Source: JAAZZY01 sp964612505
GTDB taxonomy: Bacteria > Chlamydiota > Chlamydiia > Chlamydiales > JAAZZY01
Length of the DNA: 64,000 bases
Direction of reading: 5' to 3'
NCBI GenBank assembly: GCA_964612505.1
Contig: CAZTEX010000002.1
Coordinates: 61,943 to 125,942 of the forward strand
The stretch's first letter is position 1. Each line of letters opens with the position of its first letter. The notes below the pieces were generated by a model. It worked only from the letters and a program-made list of their open reading frames with translations. It made no database searches and was not told the origin of the DNA. This document shows, one piece after another, positions 9,420 through 18,743 of this stretch. Both the position numbers and the translations under genes were made by a program.

Positions 9420-9493
9420 GGGGCAATAGCTCAGTCGGTTAGAGCAACGGACTCATAACCCGTTGGTCGTAGGTTCAAGTCCTACTTGCCCCA
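9420..9493 (+). tRNA. tRNA with CAU anticodon (elongator Met or Ile2)
   Basis: A 74-nt cloverleaf: acceptor GGGGCAA pairs with TTGCCCC, D-stem GCTC/GAGC, anticodon loop CTCATAA, T-arm GTAGG-TTCAAGT-CCTAC and discriminator A. CCA is not encoded. G1-C72 pairing rules out the initiator. CAU could be elongator Met or a lysidine-modified Ile2; I cannot separate them with certainty. The last pair of the anticodon stem is A31-C39, a mismatch. Confidence 0.93.
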
Positions 9494-9659
9494 TATCTTC
9501 CCAAACATATTAACTGAAAAATCCCATTAAACTAAAGAACGCATTTTCGGGCTTAAAAGTAGTACTTAAAATTTAAGTATTCATGAAAAATGATCGCCAT
9601 ATTATCCAAACAAAAAGATATGGTATCGCTCTCTTGATCATTGAAATGAAAAAGAATGA

Positions 9660-9917
9660 TTAATTGTAAAATTTTTTCTTGCGTTTGAAAAACCGCTTAG
9701 GTGGTTGCTCTTCACGTTCAGCTTCTTGAGAAACCTCTTTGGCCATGTCAACATAAGTGTCTGTGAACAAAGATTTAGAATCATCTGAAGACCCTTCAGC
9801 CCCAACGGCTGCGGCATCGATGTTGTGGACAGTGTAGACTGTTGAAGGATCTTCTTCCAGTTTACCAGGTCCTTCCCAGCCTTCTCCAATCCTAACTATA
9901 TGACTTGTGAAACTCAT
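9660..9917 (-). CDS. Small conserved-type hypothetical protein
   Basis: An 85-residue hydrophilic protein, acidic in the middle (AEGSSDDSKSLFTDTYVDMAKE) with a strongly basic tail (PPKRFFKRKKKF). No membrane segment or known domain. I prefer this frame over the overlapping frame at 9638-9889 because its composition is protein-like and a GAG site lies upstream of ATG 9917. Function unknown; the basic tail could bind nucleic acid (inference). Confidence 0.55.
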   Translation of the reverse strand: MSFTSHIVRIGEGWEGPGKLEEDPSTVYTVHNIDAAAVGAEGSSDDSKSLFTDTYVDMAKEVSQEAEREEQPPKRFFKRKKKFYN

Positions 9918-9995
9918 AATGACTCTATACGTAACCTACTCGATATGAATAAGTTTATCAGAATCTGATTTATAAGTCAATATATTTATTGAAAC

Positions 9996-11447
9996 TCAAA
10001 TGAGGCATAAACCGGTAAAACACCCCATGAACTTAAGCACTAGCCAAGACAGGAGGACAATAAGAGCCGTTGGGAAAAGGGCAGCTAGAAACAAGTTCAA
10101 AGGAGCAACCCCATCTTCAAAATGTTCTCTAAGGAGGAATTGACCTGCCGGGTTGGGTGCGTTGGCGATAATTGTTAATCCTCCACCAGCCACAGCTCCA
10201 CTCATCACCATATATTTTAATATTGGAGAAAGATTTGGAATAAGCCCGCTTAAGTAGGTAATGAGAGCATTATCATTAAAGCCAGTTAAAATAGTGGTAA
10301 CCAATAATAGAGGAGTTGGGGAAAGGCCAGTAATGACGGGCTCTATCCACCATCCCTGAAAAGTTCCATGAACAACGAGCCCCGCCAAGAATGTACCTAC
10401 TAACAAGGGACCTCTTAAAGACAGCTGATCCTGATGGGGGGCTGTTGCTTTCTGAAAGGCGATGAATAAGAGAAGGAGTCCGATCAAAAGGATTTGATAG
10501 TGGAGAAAAAAGATAGTCCCTATCAAAAAAAGAATATGGACACAAGTAATCCAGACAGGAACAAGCTCCCCTTGTTCACTATGGGTTGTTTTTTTAAGAC
10601 TTTTAAGCTGCTTATAAAAAAAGATAAAATAAACCATGTTTGATAATAGAATAGATGCAATCGATTTGAGCCCAAAATATCTAAACATATAGCCATTGGT
10701 CCAACACCACTTTTCTGCAACCATGAGCACTGGAGGAGCTGCAAAATTGGTCAGTACTCCCCCAATAGAGATATTGACAAACAGCAGCCCAAGGGTCGCA
10801 TAAGCTAACGTTTTTGAAGGTTTTTTTTCATATATTTGTCTCTTTAATAAGAGTGCTCCTAAAGTCATAGCTCCTGGCTCGGTAATAAAAGATCCTAAAA
10901 TAGGGCACACTGTTAAAATAATTAACCACCAAGCAGCGGGTCCCCCCCCAAATATCTTGGCAAGAAGATGCAAACACCATTCAGCAAATTTAAGAATCGG
11001 CTTTGTTGAGGCTATAACCATAATCACAACCACAAAAAGCGGCTCATTAAAGCGAACGGTGTTCAAATACCCTAAAGCCACATGCCAATCATAAAAAATG
11101 GTAATAACGATCAAAAGAGGAATCACCCAAATAGCAAATATAACCTCTACTTCTCCCAAAAAGTGTAAAATTTCAATTTTAAAAGAGTGCTCATATTGTC
11201 CCATGGGGTGTTTTTTAGCTTTTCTGTCAGCTAACGCATGGGCATATTTTGTAATTTGATAAGCGACAAGGGTATGAATAATAGCTAAAATAAAGATTAT
11301 TAATGAGTATAGCAAAACTGGGTTTGCTTGAACATTGGCCTTAAAAACATCCACTAAAGAGGCTTTTGGGCCTAGAAATACCGGCTGAGGGGGAAAGGCA
11401 CCAAACGCCATAAATATCTTCTCAATATTTGATTTTAAGCTAAACAC
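9996..11447 (-). CDS. Putative Na+/H+ antiporter (Na_H_antiport_2 / ion transporter superfamily)
   Basis: A 483-residue protein with at least ten membrane segments and the ion-transporter-superfamily style motifs TEPGAMTLGALLLK (about residue 200), FNDNALITYL and AGGGLTIIANAPNP in the C-terminal half. The pattern matches the putative Na+/H+ antiporter family shared by chlamydiae and some other bacteria. The longest frame starts with GTG 11447; the Met at residue 13 (MAFGAFPP) is an alternative. It is divergent from the O-methyltransferase at 11488. Ion specificity is inferred. Confidence 0.75.
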   Translation of the reverse strand: MFSLKSNIEKIFMAFGAFPPQPVFLGPKASLVDVFKANVQANPVLLYSLIIFILAIIHTLVAYQITKYAHALADRKAKKHPMGQYEHSFKIEILHFLGEVEVIFAIWVIPLLIVITIFYDWHVALGYLNTVRFNEPLFVVVIMVIASTKPILKFAEWCLHLLAKIFGGGPAAWWLIILTVCPILGSFITEPGAMTLGALLLKRQIYEKKPSKTLAYATLGLLFVNISIGGVLTNFAAPPVLMVAEKWCWTNGYMFRYFGLKSIASILLSNMVYFIFFYKQLKSLKKTTHSEQGELVPVWITCVHILFLIGTIFFLHYQILLIGLLLLFIAFQKATAPHQDQLSLRGPLLVGTFLAGLVVHGTFQGWWIEPVITGLSPTPLLLVTTILTGFNDNALITYLSGLIPNLSPILKYMVMSGAVAGGGLTIIANAPNPAGQFLLREHFEDGVAPLNLFLAALFPTALIVLLSWLVLKFMGCFTGLCLI

Positions 11448-11487
11448 CTGGTATCATATGTGATAAAAAGATTAAACAAAATATTTT

Positions 11488-12114
11488 ATGATTTCTGCTC
11501 CTTTAAATAATTATTTAGAAAAGCACTCCAAGCCACTTTCTAATTATTTAAACAGCTTAATGGAAAATGCCCACCTTCACGGTGAAGGGGCTCATATGAT
11601 TTGTGGGCCACAAATTGCGGCTCTTTTATCTATCTTAGTCAAATTAGCCAATGCCAAATATATCGTTGATGTTGGAACCTTTATTGGGTTTTCAGCGTTG
11701 GTTTTAGCAGAGGCAAGCTGCAAAGAAGGAAAAGTATTTAGTTGTGAAAAGGACCCCAGAAGTTTTGAAATCGCAAGAAAAAATATCGACCAACATCCAG
11801 ATGGATGGAAAGTTCAACTTAGTTTGCAAGATGCTGATGAATTTATAGATGCATTACCTAGCGGTATAGAATTTTCATTTCTGGATGGTCACAAACAATC
11901 ATATCTTTCCAACTATAAAAAATTGGTTGAAAAAACAAAATCAGGTGGGATCATTGTAATTGATGACGCACTATGGAAGGGTGAAATAACCCATCCCAAT
12001 AATCCTCGTTTGCAAGCAATGGATGAGTTTAATACGACTATTTATGAGGACCCCAAAGTTGAAAACTTACTGATTCCCATTCGCAATGGAATCAATTTAA
12101 TATATAAATTGTAA
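11488..12114 (+). CDS. SAM-dependent O-methyltransferase (CCoAOMT/COMT-like)
   Basis: A 208-residue class I methyltransferase of the catechol/caffeoyl-CoA O-methyltransferase family. Visible are the SAM motif VDVGTFIGFSALVLA (about residues 60-75), the acidic motif SCEKDPRSFEIARKNI, FLDGHKQSY (metal-binding Asp) and VIDDALWKG. Members use Mg2+ to methylate catechol-type hydroxyls; the substrate is unknown. The exported chorismate-mutase-like gene follows after 18 bp and may be co-transcribed. Confidence 0.85.
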   Translation: MISAPLNNYLEKHSKPLSNYLNSLMENAHLHGEGAHMICGPQIAALLSILVKLANAKYIVDVGTFIGFSALVLAEASCKEGKVFSCEKDPRSFEIARKNIDQHPDGWKVQLSLQDADEFIDALPSGIEFSFLDGHKQSYLSNYKKLVEKTKSGGIIVIDDALWKGEITHPNNPRLQAMDEFNTTIYEDPKVENLLIPIRNGINLIYKL

Positions 12115-12132
12115 CTAAACAAAGAGAGAAAA

Positions 12133-12717
12133 ATGAAATTACTAAAAATGACCTTATGTGGAGCTTTAATCGGAGGCTGCTTAATGGTATCTTCTTTCAC
12201 CAAAGCAGAAGCAAGCTCTCCTATTCTTAAAGAAGAAGCTGTCAATTCCAGCAAAGATTTACACTCTACCATTCATGAGCTTGAGCTCCTTTTTGTGCTA
12301 ATGCAAGAGCGCTTAGTACTGATGCATGATTTAGCACGCTATAAATGGAACCAGGAACAAAATTTAGAAACATTGAAGGGCGAACTATTTGCCGTAAACC
12401 AAGATGACCAAGCTCTCGCCTCTTTTTTAACTGCTCAAAATAATGCAGCTTTAAAAATGCAAGAACAAGATTTTGAGCTCTTCAAAAAAGAAGGGATCGA
12501 CAAGTTTGAAAGTGTTAAAGATTTTAACACAGAAATTCTACCCCATTTAGAGCTTTTAAATGCTCAAATTGAAAGTAGCGCTTATGAATTGATGAGCAGT
12601 GCTCAGCATGAGTCTCTTCCTGATTTCTTAAAAGATGTCTCCTTTAATTCTTTTAAACAAGAAGGGATTGAAAGAGGGGTTTACGATATCGCGGTAGAGC
12701 CACTTTTTCAGAAATAA
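12133..12717 (+). CDS. Probable exported chorismate mutase (AroQ gamma type)
   Basis: A 194-residue protein with a signal sequence (hydrophobic residues 6-22, then TKAEASS; Cys16 gives a weak lipobox). The mature part resembles secreted AroQ: ELLFVLMQERLVLM...ARYKW (Arg60, Lys71), then LKGE (Lys82, Glu84) where the family has an Arg-Glu pair, and FLTAQNNAALKMQ (residues 98-110), the second conserved helix. The Arg-to-Lys change makes activity uncertain. It has an AGAGAG site before the ATG, follows the O-methyltransferase by 18 bp and converges on pncA. Confidence 0.6.
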   Translation: MKLLKMTLCGALIGGCLMVSSFTKAEASSPILKEEAVNSSKDLHSTIHELELLFVLMQERLVLMHDLARYKWNQEQNLETLKGELFAVNQDDQALASFLTAQNNAALKMQEQDFELFKKEGIDKFESVKDFNTEILPHLELLNAQIESSAYELMSSAQHESLPDFLKDVSFNSFKQEGIERGVYDIAVEPLFQK

Positions 12718-12721
12718 ATGA

Positions 12722-13372
12722 TTATTTTGTTCTCTTTTGAACTTTCAAATGAGGATGCTTAATGAGCTCATCGGAATAAATCAGATGGGCTCCTTTTTTT
12801 TGCATTTCATTCAAAGCCGCCGCGCCATCATTTTTATGGACATTCACAGCCTTGCATCCATCAACAACAATAAAGACATTGTAGCCCAAGCTAAGAGCAT
12901 CAAGCGCTGTTTGTTTAACGCAGTAATCTGTAGCTAATCCCACAATATATAAATCAGAAATCTCATGCTTTTTAAAATAGGAATCTATTTCACTAGCTGG
13001 GTTATGATTTTGATCAAAAAAAATGCTATAACTATCAATCTCTGATTGGGTTCCTTTGATAAACTCCAGTTTAATTTTCTTCTTATTGAGTTTATCTGAC
13101 AATTGACTGCCCCACTCACCTGCAACGCAATGATCTGGCCACAACACCTGCTCCATAACCCCTATCTTCATTTTAAAGCCCACTGATTTCTGCCAACGAC
13201 TTGCAAAACTAATATGGTTTTTAGGATGGTAATCTTTAGTAGCAAAAACATAATCAAACTGGTCGATTAATTTATTGATAACAGGAAGAACTTGATCTGA
13301 ATAAGCTACAGCAAGCGCTCCACCAGGTAAAAAATCATTCTGAACGTCTACAATTAAAAGTGCTTTTGTCAT
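12722..13372 (-). CDS. pncA: Nicotinamidase
   Basis: A 216-residue nicotinamidase, converting nicotinamide to nicotinate. Catalytic Asp in IVDVQNDF, Lys in FIKGTQ and Cys in ATDYCVKQTA are present, and TKDYHPKNHISF supplies the metal-binding Asp and His residues. The length is usual for bacterial PncA. Its ATG overlaps the pncB stop in an ATGA, so the two are translationally coupled. Together they give the Preiss-Handler salvage route from host nicotinamide to NaMN. Confidence 0.95.
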   Translation of the reverse strand: MTKALLIVDVQNDFLPGGALAVAYSDQVLPVINKLIDQFDYVFATKDYHPKNHISFASRWQKSVGFKMKIGVMEQVLWPDHCVAGEWGSQLSDKLNKKKIKLEFIKGTQSEIDSYSIFFDQNHNPASEIDSYFKKHEISDLYIVGLATDYCVKQTALDALSLGYNVFIVVDGCKAVNVHKNDGAAALNEMQKKGAHLIYSDELIKHPHLKVQKRTK

Positions 13373-14832
13373 TTTGATTGCCTAATTTTTTCTATGAGCT
13401 TTGTTTTTGTTTGATAAAGCCCTGCTTCTAATCCCACAGGATATTGATGTGGAAATACAAATCTTTTCAAACCACTGTGAAAATAAGACAGATGAGAAAT
13501 CATTTTATGACGGATGAGAGAAAGTTCTGGAGAGCGATAGACTGCTTTACCATTTCTAAAAATCGGCACTAATAAATCTTGCATTGGATGATGAAGTGGA
13601 AACTCTTTCTTCTTGGTAGGATCTAAAGGATCGATCATTTCCCACTTAGATGGAGGAGGAGCTAGTTCATTATAAATAACATCTCCTAAATAGCGTTTTT
13701 CAGATGTAAAACGTTTGATTTGTAAGATGCCTGGATTCGTTGTCTTTCTCATTTGCTCAGAGATTTTAAGGCGATATTTCCAATCTTCATGAGGAGCTTT
13801 AATAGCCGAAATTTTATAAACACCATCTAAAGCAGATTGCCCTTGAGAAGTCACTAAGTTGGTACCAACACCCCAAACGCAAATTTGAGCTTCTTGTTGT
13901 AAAAGATCGCGAATAATCATTTCATCTAGTTCATTACTAGCTAAAATAAGAGCATCTTTAAATCCAGCATCATCAAGCATCTTTCTCCCTTCAATGCTTA
14001 AATAAGCTAAGTCTCCAGAATCTAAACGTATTCCTAAGAATTTCTTTCCATTCTCTTGTAATTTTTTGCCAACAGTGATGGCATGCTTAATCCCTTTTAA
14101 GGAATTATAAGTATCGACTAAGAATAAACAATTATCGGGTTGTGTTTGTGCAAAAACTTCAAAAGCTTCCAATTCATCATCAAAGGCTAAAATCCAGCTA
14201 TGGGCTTGAGTGCCACGCAATGGAATCTTAAAAAGCTTACTTGCCATGATATTAGAAGTGGCGCTGCATCCACCAATGTATGCTGCTCTAGAGGCCGAAA
14301 CCGCTCCATCAATGCCTTGAGCTCTTCTAAATCCAAATTCGATGACTGGAGCACCTTGAGCAGCAATATAAATGCGCGCTGCTTTAGTAGCGATTAAGGT
14401 TTGAAAATTAATAATATTTAACAGCAAGCTTTCTAAAAGCTGGCATTGTAAAAGAGGCCCTTTTACTCGCACTAAAGGTTCGTAGGGAAAAACAAACTCT
14501 CCCTCTTCAACAGCATCAATGTCCCAGCTAAATTCAAGATCTTGCAAATGCTTAAGGAAGTCTAAACAAAAATAAGGGTTCCCTTGATCATTTTTAAGAT
14601 CTTTTAAAAAGGCAATATCTTCATCTTTAAAGCGATAGTTTTTTAACACCTCTATCAAAGTATCAAGACCTGCTGCAACAGCTAAACTTCCATTAAAGGG
14701 AGGCCTGCGAAAGTTCATATGAAACACAGCTTGATGATTATCAATTTTTGCTTTCCAAAAGCCATAAGCCATGGTTAACTGATAAAAGTCTGTCAATAGA
14801 GAAGGAGATAAACTATGGGAAATACACGACAT
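13369..14832 (-). CDS. pncB: Nicotinate phosphoribosyltransferase
   Basis: A 487-residue NAPRTase, forming nicotinate mononucleotide from nicotinate and PRPP. The N-terminal LLTDFYQLTMAYGFWK motif, the EFGFRRAQG segment and GTQAHSWI loop (near the phosphorylatable His) and the RLDSGDLAYLS phosphate-binding region are all present. The length is of the longer, human-like type. It begins 1 bp after the second coiled-coil gene and is followed by pncA with a 4-bp overlap, so four genes appear to form one transcript. Confidence 0.95.
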   Translation of the reverse strand: MSCISHSLSPSLLTDFYQLTMAYGFWKAKIDNHQAVFHMNFRRPPFNGSLAVAAGLDTLIEVLKNYRFKDEDIAFLKDLKNDQGNPYFCLDFLKHLQDLEFSWDIDAVEEGEFVFPYEPLVRVKGPLLQCQLLESLLLNIINFQTLIATKAARIYIAAQGAPVIEFGFRRAQGIDGAVSASRAAYIGGCSATSNIMASKLFKIPLRGTQAHSWILAFDDELEAFEVFAQTQPDNCLFLVDTYNSLKGIKHAITVGKKLQENGKKFLGIRLDSGDLAYLSIEGRKMLDDAGFKDALILASNELDEMIIRDLLQQEAQICVWGVGTNLVTSQGQSALDGVYKISAIKAPHEDWKYRLKISEQMRKTTNPGILQIKRFTSEKRYLGDVIYNELAPPPSKWEMIDPLDPTKKKEFPLHHPMQDLLVPIFRNGKAVYRSPELSLIRHKMISHLSYFHSGLKRFVFPHQYPVGLEAGLYQTKTKLIEKIRQSK

Positions 14833-14833
14833 T

Positions 14834-15175
14834 TTAAAGCTTTGATTCTTTTAAGCTATTTTTACGCTCTTCTAAAGAGTTAATCTGAACTTGAATTTCT
14901 TCAACGTTTGCATAGGCCTCTCTTGCTAGGCGATCTGCTTTTTGAGCATCTTTGGGACTTTTATTTCGAAATAAAACTCGCTTGCGCTCCGATTCATAAT
15001 ATGATTTCTTTTTCAAATACTGACTCTGCCATTTTTTTAGCATCTGGATGCTTTTTTCAATATCTGCTATTTGCTCTAAAGTGTCTTGGTTTGTTTGATC
15101 TTGATTTTCCGAAAACAACATCGGAGCAAATACACTGTGGAGAGCCAATGGAATGATTAAAAAAAATCTTTTCAT
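14834..15175 (-). CDS. Exported coiled-coil protein, paralogue 2
   Basis: A 113-residue protein with a signal peptide (residues 4-20) and a charged helical body predicted to form coiled coil (EQIADIEKSIQMLKKWQSQ, then VEEIQVQINSLEERKNSL). The LKKWQSQYLKK segment matches LKRWQEGYKMT in the upstream gene, and both proteins share the same length class and layout, so they are tandem paralogues. It lies between its paralogue (1-bp gap) and pncB (1-bp gap). Function unknown. Confidence 0.65.
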   Translation of the reverse strand: MKRFFLIIPLALHSVFAPMLFSENQDQTNQDTLEQIADIEKSIQMLKKWQSQYLKKKSYYESERKRVLFRNKSPKDAQKADRLAREAYANVEEIQVQINSLEERKNSLKESKL

Positions 15176-15176
15176 C

Positions 15177-15578
15177 TCATTTTTTTGGGATAGGTTGATT
15201 GTGGCGTTTTAAGATGATATTACGCTGATTGACCAACTTGTCAATAATGACTTGTAAGTCTTCGGCTTTTTGATTAGCATTTTCAGCTACCTTCCAAAGT
15301 CTTTTAGCATCAATTAATTGATCTTCTTCAAACTGGAGGCGATCTGCCTTAAACTCGGCTTGCTCCGCTGTCATTTTATACCCTTCTTGCCATCGCTTCA
15401 ATAATGTAATTTTCTCATTCAGCTCTTGAACTTGCTCTTGCCAGCTAGGCTCATCGGCAGTATTTGAAGCTTTGGACTCTTTAGCATGAAGCTGAGCGCT
15501 CATGGGGCTTACCCAAGCTAAAGGAAAAAGCAAGAAAAGACAAAGAATAAAATGAACTCGTTTTTTCATAAAACTCAT
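15177..15578 (-). CDS. Exported coiled-coil protein, paralogue 1
   Basis: A 133-residue protein with a signal peptide (MKKRVHFILCLFLLFPLA, cleavage near SAQLHA) followed by a charged coiled coil (WQEQVQELNEKITLLKRWQ, then a long helix rich in A, E, D and K). Shares the ILLKxWQxxY-type motif with the next gene. First gene of the run of four ending in pncA. The Met at residue 4 is an equally good start. Periplasmic location is inferred; no function is recognised. Confidence 0.65.
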   Translation of the reverse strand: MSFMKKRVHFILCLFLLFPLAWVSPMSAQLHAKESKASNTADEPSWQEQVQELNEKITLLKRWQEGYKMTAEQAEFKADRLQFEEDQLIDAKRLWKVAENANQKAEDLQVIIDKLVNQRNIILKRHNQPIPKK

Positions 15579-15832
15579 AGGACTAACTTTTTTATTTTAG
15601 TTTTAAATTATTACAAATCACAATTCTATTCTACCAAAATCATTGCCTCTACAATTTGAATAAATATCCTTTTATGCAATTTTTTTTTAAAGATTTTCCT
15701 TTATTCAAAAAAAGTTTATCTTTCTTTAAACCCTGGGTTTAGTAGCTGGCTCTCTACCTTCCGTTCTTTTCCACTCCCTAATTCTCTAATGCTAAAAAAC
15801 CCTAAAAATAATATAATTTTGCCCATAATATT

Positions 15833-16894
15833 ATGAAAAAAAATCTTTCTTTAAAAAAACTTCCTCTCTTTGTATTTGCCATCCTTTTTCTTAGCCATCA
15901 GCTTGTCTGCCAGGACTTTGCTATAGCTCAAGGCTTAAAAAAGGCAAAAAAGGGTGACTATTTGGTTAGCAGCCATGGCAAGAGTTTTACTTTATTTCAT
16001 ATTTTTGACACCAAAGGGGAAACCCTCGTTATCGAAGAAATCTCAGCTCCTATTAATGAAGTAAAAAAAATCAAAGGCCTCTGGCAAGAATGGGTCAATA
16101 GTCAGGCTCCAGGGCATCTCTCTTGGGTTATGTATGAGCTAGATCTAAATGTAAAAAACATTGAGCAGATGTATTCATTTTCTCAAAAAAGCTGGCAAAA
16201 GATTTATCCCCAAGAGCAAATATTCCCAACACTTATTAGCTTACAATTTAAATTAATCCCCGAAAGCCTTCGTAAAAAAGCAGGGCCCCCTCCCCCTTTA
16301 GAGATGCCTGATAACCGCTTGACGTGGAATCCCCCCATCGTCTTTGATGGGAAAAAAGTGAAGTCAGCAGCTTGCAACGCCTACCAGACCCACTGGCCTC
16401 AAGATGGCTCAGAACTCGCTAATAAAAAAATTGAAATTTACCTACCTCAAGAAGGGGAAAAGGTTCCTAGTTACTTTCCATTTTGGATTCAAGTCGCTAA
16501 TCAATTTTCACAAGTAAAAATGAGAATTATCGATTCTGGACGAGGTCTTAAATCGATTCACACAAGCCTGCCCATCCCTCCTCTAGAATTAATCTCTCAT
16601 CAGTATACTGCTACTGGAGATCTGCAATTTGAACTTAAAACACATCCTAACTTTCTAGGGTATCAGGTTTATATCCGGCTTAAAGATGATTTGCATTGCA
16701 CCCCAATCCCATTTTCTCTCCAACAAGACAAAGCGCATCGTCACGCAATGTTCACTATTGTAAATGATAATTTAAATAATAAGTTAAAAGCTGATAAGCT
16801 TTATTACTTTATTTTTGAACCTCAAGAGCATCCGCAAATGAGCGTTGAAACGACCAAACCCATAAGTATAGCAAAACCATATGTTCATCAGTAA
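15833..16894 (+). CDS. Exported chlamydial hypothetical upstream of lepB
   Basis: A 353-residue protein with an N-terminal signal peptide (residues 8-25, LFVFAILFLSHQLVCQ). No known domain; it has a proline-rich hinge (KKAGPPPPLEMP, about residue 148) and beta-rich C-terminal half. In Chlamydia a hypothetical gene also sits beside lepB-ileS, so this is probably its counterpart (recalled synteny). It overlaps lepB by 14 bp, pointing to coupled translation. TATAAT at 15812-15817 is a possible -10 element, without a convincing -35. Confidence 0.65.
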   Translation: MKKNLSLKKLPLFVFAILFLSHQLVCQDFAIAQGLKKAKKGDYLVSSHGKSFTLFHIFDTKGETLVIEEISAPINEVKKIKGLWQEWVNSQAPGHLSWVMYELDLNVKNIEQMYSFSQKSWQKIYPQEQIFPTLISLQFKLIPESLRKKAGPPPPLEMPDNRLTWNPPIVFDGKKVKSAACNAYQTHWPQDGSELANKKIEIYLPQEGEKVPSYFPFWIQVANQFSQVKMRIIDSGRGLKSIHTSLPIPPLELISHQYTATGDLQFELKTHPNFLGYQVYIRLKDDLHCTPIPFSLQQDKAHRHAMFTIVNDNLNNKLKADKLYYFIFEPQEHPQMSVETTKPISIAKPYVHQ

Positions 16895-18743
16895 ACTAGT
16901 GCAAAACTACAAATATTCTCTAAGAAAATCAAGAAAGACCTTTCATCATGTTCGCGATCTTTTAATCAAGAAAAAGAGAAAACTTTCTGATGAAGCTTAT
17001 GCCATGATCAAGCAGCTTCTCTCTCAATTAAAAGAAGCGATTGATCAAAAAGAATCTGCTAATGCGTATGCTATTTCTAAAAAGCTTCTCAACTATACCA
17101 AATTAAACGTAAAAAAAACGCCGTATGATTACTTTAACGAATGGGTTATTGGTATTGGTTTTACCCTGCTGACAGTTACACTGATTAATCAATTGTGGTT
17201 TCAACATTATCAGATACCTTCAGGATCAATGAGGCCCACACTTCTGGAAAAAGATCGCGTCATTGCCACTAAAACATGCTTTGGAATTAATTTTCCCTTT
17301 AAACAATCCCATCTCTACTTTGATTCTTCTAATTTAAACCGCGGCAATATAGCCATTTTTACAGTCGATAATTTACCTCCTGAAGAAAACAAATCTCGCT
17401 ATTTATTTCTTTTTAATACGAAAAAACAAATGGTTAAGAGACTCATTGGAAAATCTGGAGACACCCTCTACTTTTACGGAGGAAAAATATATGGCGTTGA
17501 TCAACACGGAAAAGAAATAAAAGAATTTCAAGATTCAAAAATTTTTCAAAATCTTGAACACGTGCCTTTCAGCAGCTTTGAAGGGAAAGTAACGATTGAC
17601 GAACCCAAAAAAAATCGCCGAATTGCATCCCCTGTATTTATCTCTCAAATGGGACAAGAAGTGGCTAAACTCTATGTGAGTTCTCAAGGAACATTGCATG
17701 GCAAATTCTCCAACGGGCATCAATGGATTGAAGAATCCCCTAAATTAGAATATCAAGATCTTTGGGGCATTAAAAATTATGCGATGGTGAAAATGCTCGA
17801 TCGCAAACAAGCCCAGGAACTCGGCTATGACCTTAAAGGATTTGATCAGTCTTTTTTCTTAGAACTACACCACTCTCCTCATACAAACTACCCACGTCCT
17901 CACCTAGGCGTTGATCTTTTAGGTCGCTTTCGTCCTATGATGACCCCTGAAAAATCATTGCTTCCTTTATCTGAGGAGCACCTTAAAGCGATTAAAAATA
18001 GCATCTACACAGCAAGATTTGTCATCAAAGGTGAATATGGCGGCAATTATGCCATGCAACATTCTTTCAAAGCCCATTCGTATAGCCCTTTTTTTGCTAA
18101 TTTAGCCGATGGAACCTACGAATTTATTGATGGAACTGCTTATCAAATCGGTCGATCTGGGACACAGAAGAAATTAGCTGCAGACCATTTATTAAATAGC
18201 TCAGATCCTTACATGACCCAAAAGCTTTTTAATTTAGGGATGGAGATGATTACCCTTTATGAACCTGATAAATCTCATACCGATTTTATCCCGCATCGTT
18301 ATGCCTACTTTCGTGAAGGAGATCTATACCTACTCAATCACAAGATCTTCTCTAAAGACGACCCGATCTTAACTACTTTTGTTGCTAATGAAAAATCTAA
18401 AGCTAGAGGCTTTTTTGATTATGGTTCTCCAATGGTTGATGGAAAACTCGATAAAGAACTCATTGTCAATTATGGCCTGCATATCCCAAGTGGTTATTAT
18501 CTTTTCTTAGGTGATAATCATGCAGGAAGTAGAGATTGCCGAGACTTTGGTTTCATCCCTGAAAAGAATATCCAAGGATCTCCAGCTATTATTATTTGGC
18601 CTTCTAGTTCACGTTTTGGTCTTTTAAACCAAACAAAACTGAATTGGTGGAATTTGCCTAATCTCATTGTCTGGAGCATTGCAGCTACAGCTTTAGTAAC
18701 AGCAACGCTCTATTCCAGAAAGCATCGAGGAAAAGCTCTTTAA
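16881..18743 (+). CDS. lepB: Signal peptidase I, long chlamydial form
   Basis: A 620-residue leader peptidase. A membrane anchor lies at about 88-106, followed directly by IPSGSMRPTL (nucleophile Ser116), then MVKRLIGKSGD (general base Lys186) and, only near residue 555, GDNHAGSRDCRDFGFIP (box E). The roughly 360-residue insert between boxes D and E makes it about twice the usual size and is typical of chlamydial LepB. A second hydrophobic segment lies at the C-terminus. The N-terminal 85 residues are cytoplasmic and basic. It cleaves Sec signal peptides; it is tail to tail with ileS. Confidence 0.95.
   Translation: MFISKLVQNYKYSLRKSRKTFHHVRDLLIKKKRKLSDEAYAMIKQLLSQLKEAIDQKESANAYAISKKLLNYTKLNVKKTPYDYFNEWVIGIGFTLLTVTLINQLWFQHYQIPSGSMRPTLLEKDRVIATKTCFGINFPFKQSHLYFDSSNLNRGNIAIFTVDNLPPEENKSRYLFLFNTKKQMVKRLIGKSGDTLYFYGGKIYGVDQHGKEIKEFQDSKIFQNLEHVPFSSFEGKVTIDEPKKNRRIASPVFISQMGQEVAKLYVSSQGTLHGKFSNGHQWIEESPKLEYQDLWGIKNYAMVKMLDRKQAQELGYDLKGFDQSFFLELHHSPHTNYPRPHLGVDLLGRFRPMMTPEKSLLPLSEEHLKAIKNSIYTARFVIKGEYGGNYAMQHSFKAHSYSPFFANLADGTYEFIDGTAYQIGRSGTQKKLAADHLLNSSDPYMTQKLFNLGMEMITLYEPDKSHTDFIPHRYAYFREGDLYLLNHKIFSKDDPILTTFVANEKSKARGFFDYGSPMVDGKLDKELIVNYGLHIPSGYYLFLGDNHAGSRDCRDFGFIPEKNIQGSPAIIIWPSSSRFGLLNQTKLNWWNLPNLIVWSIAATALVTATLYSRKHRGKAL

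Noticed and set aside
9638..9889. Overlapping frame starting MEKAGKDL
   Set aside because: It shadows the more protein-like frame at 9660-9917 and lacks a convincing ribosome site.
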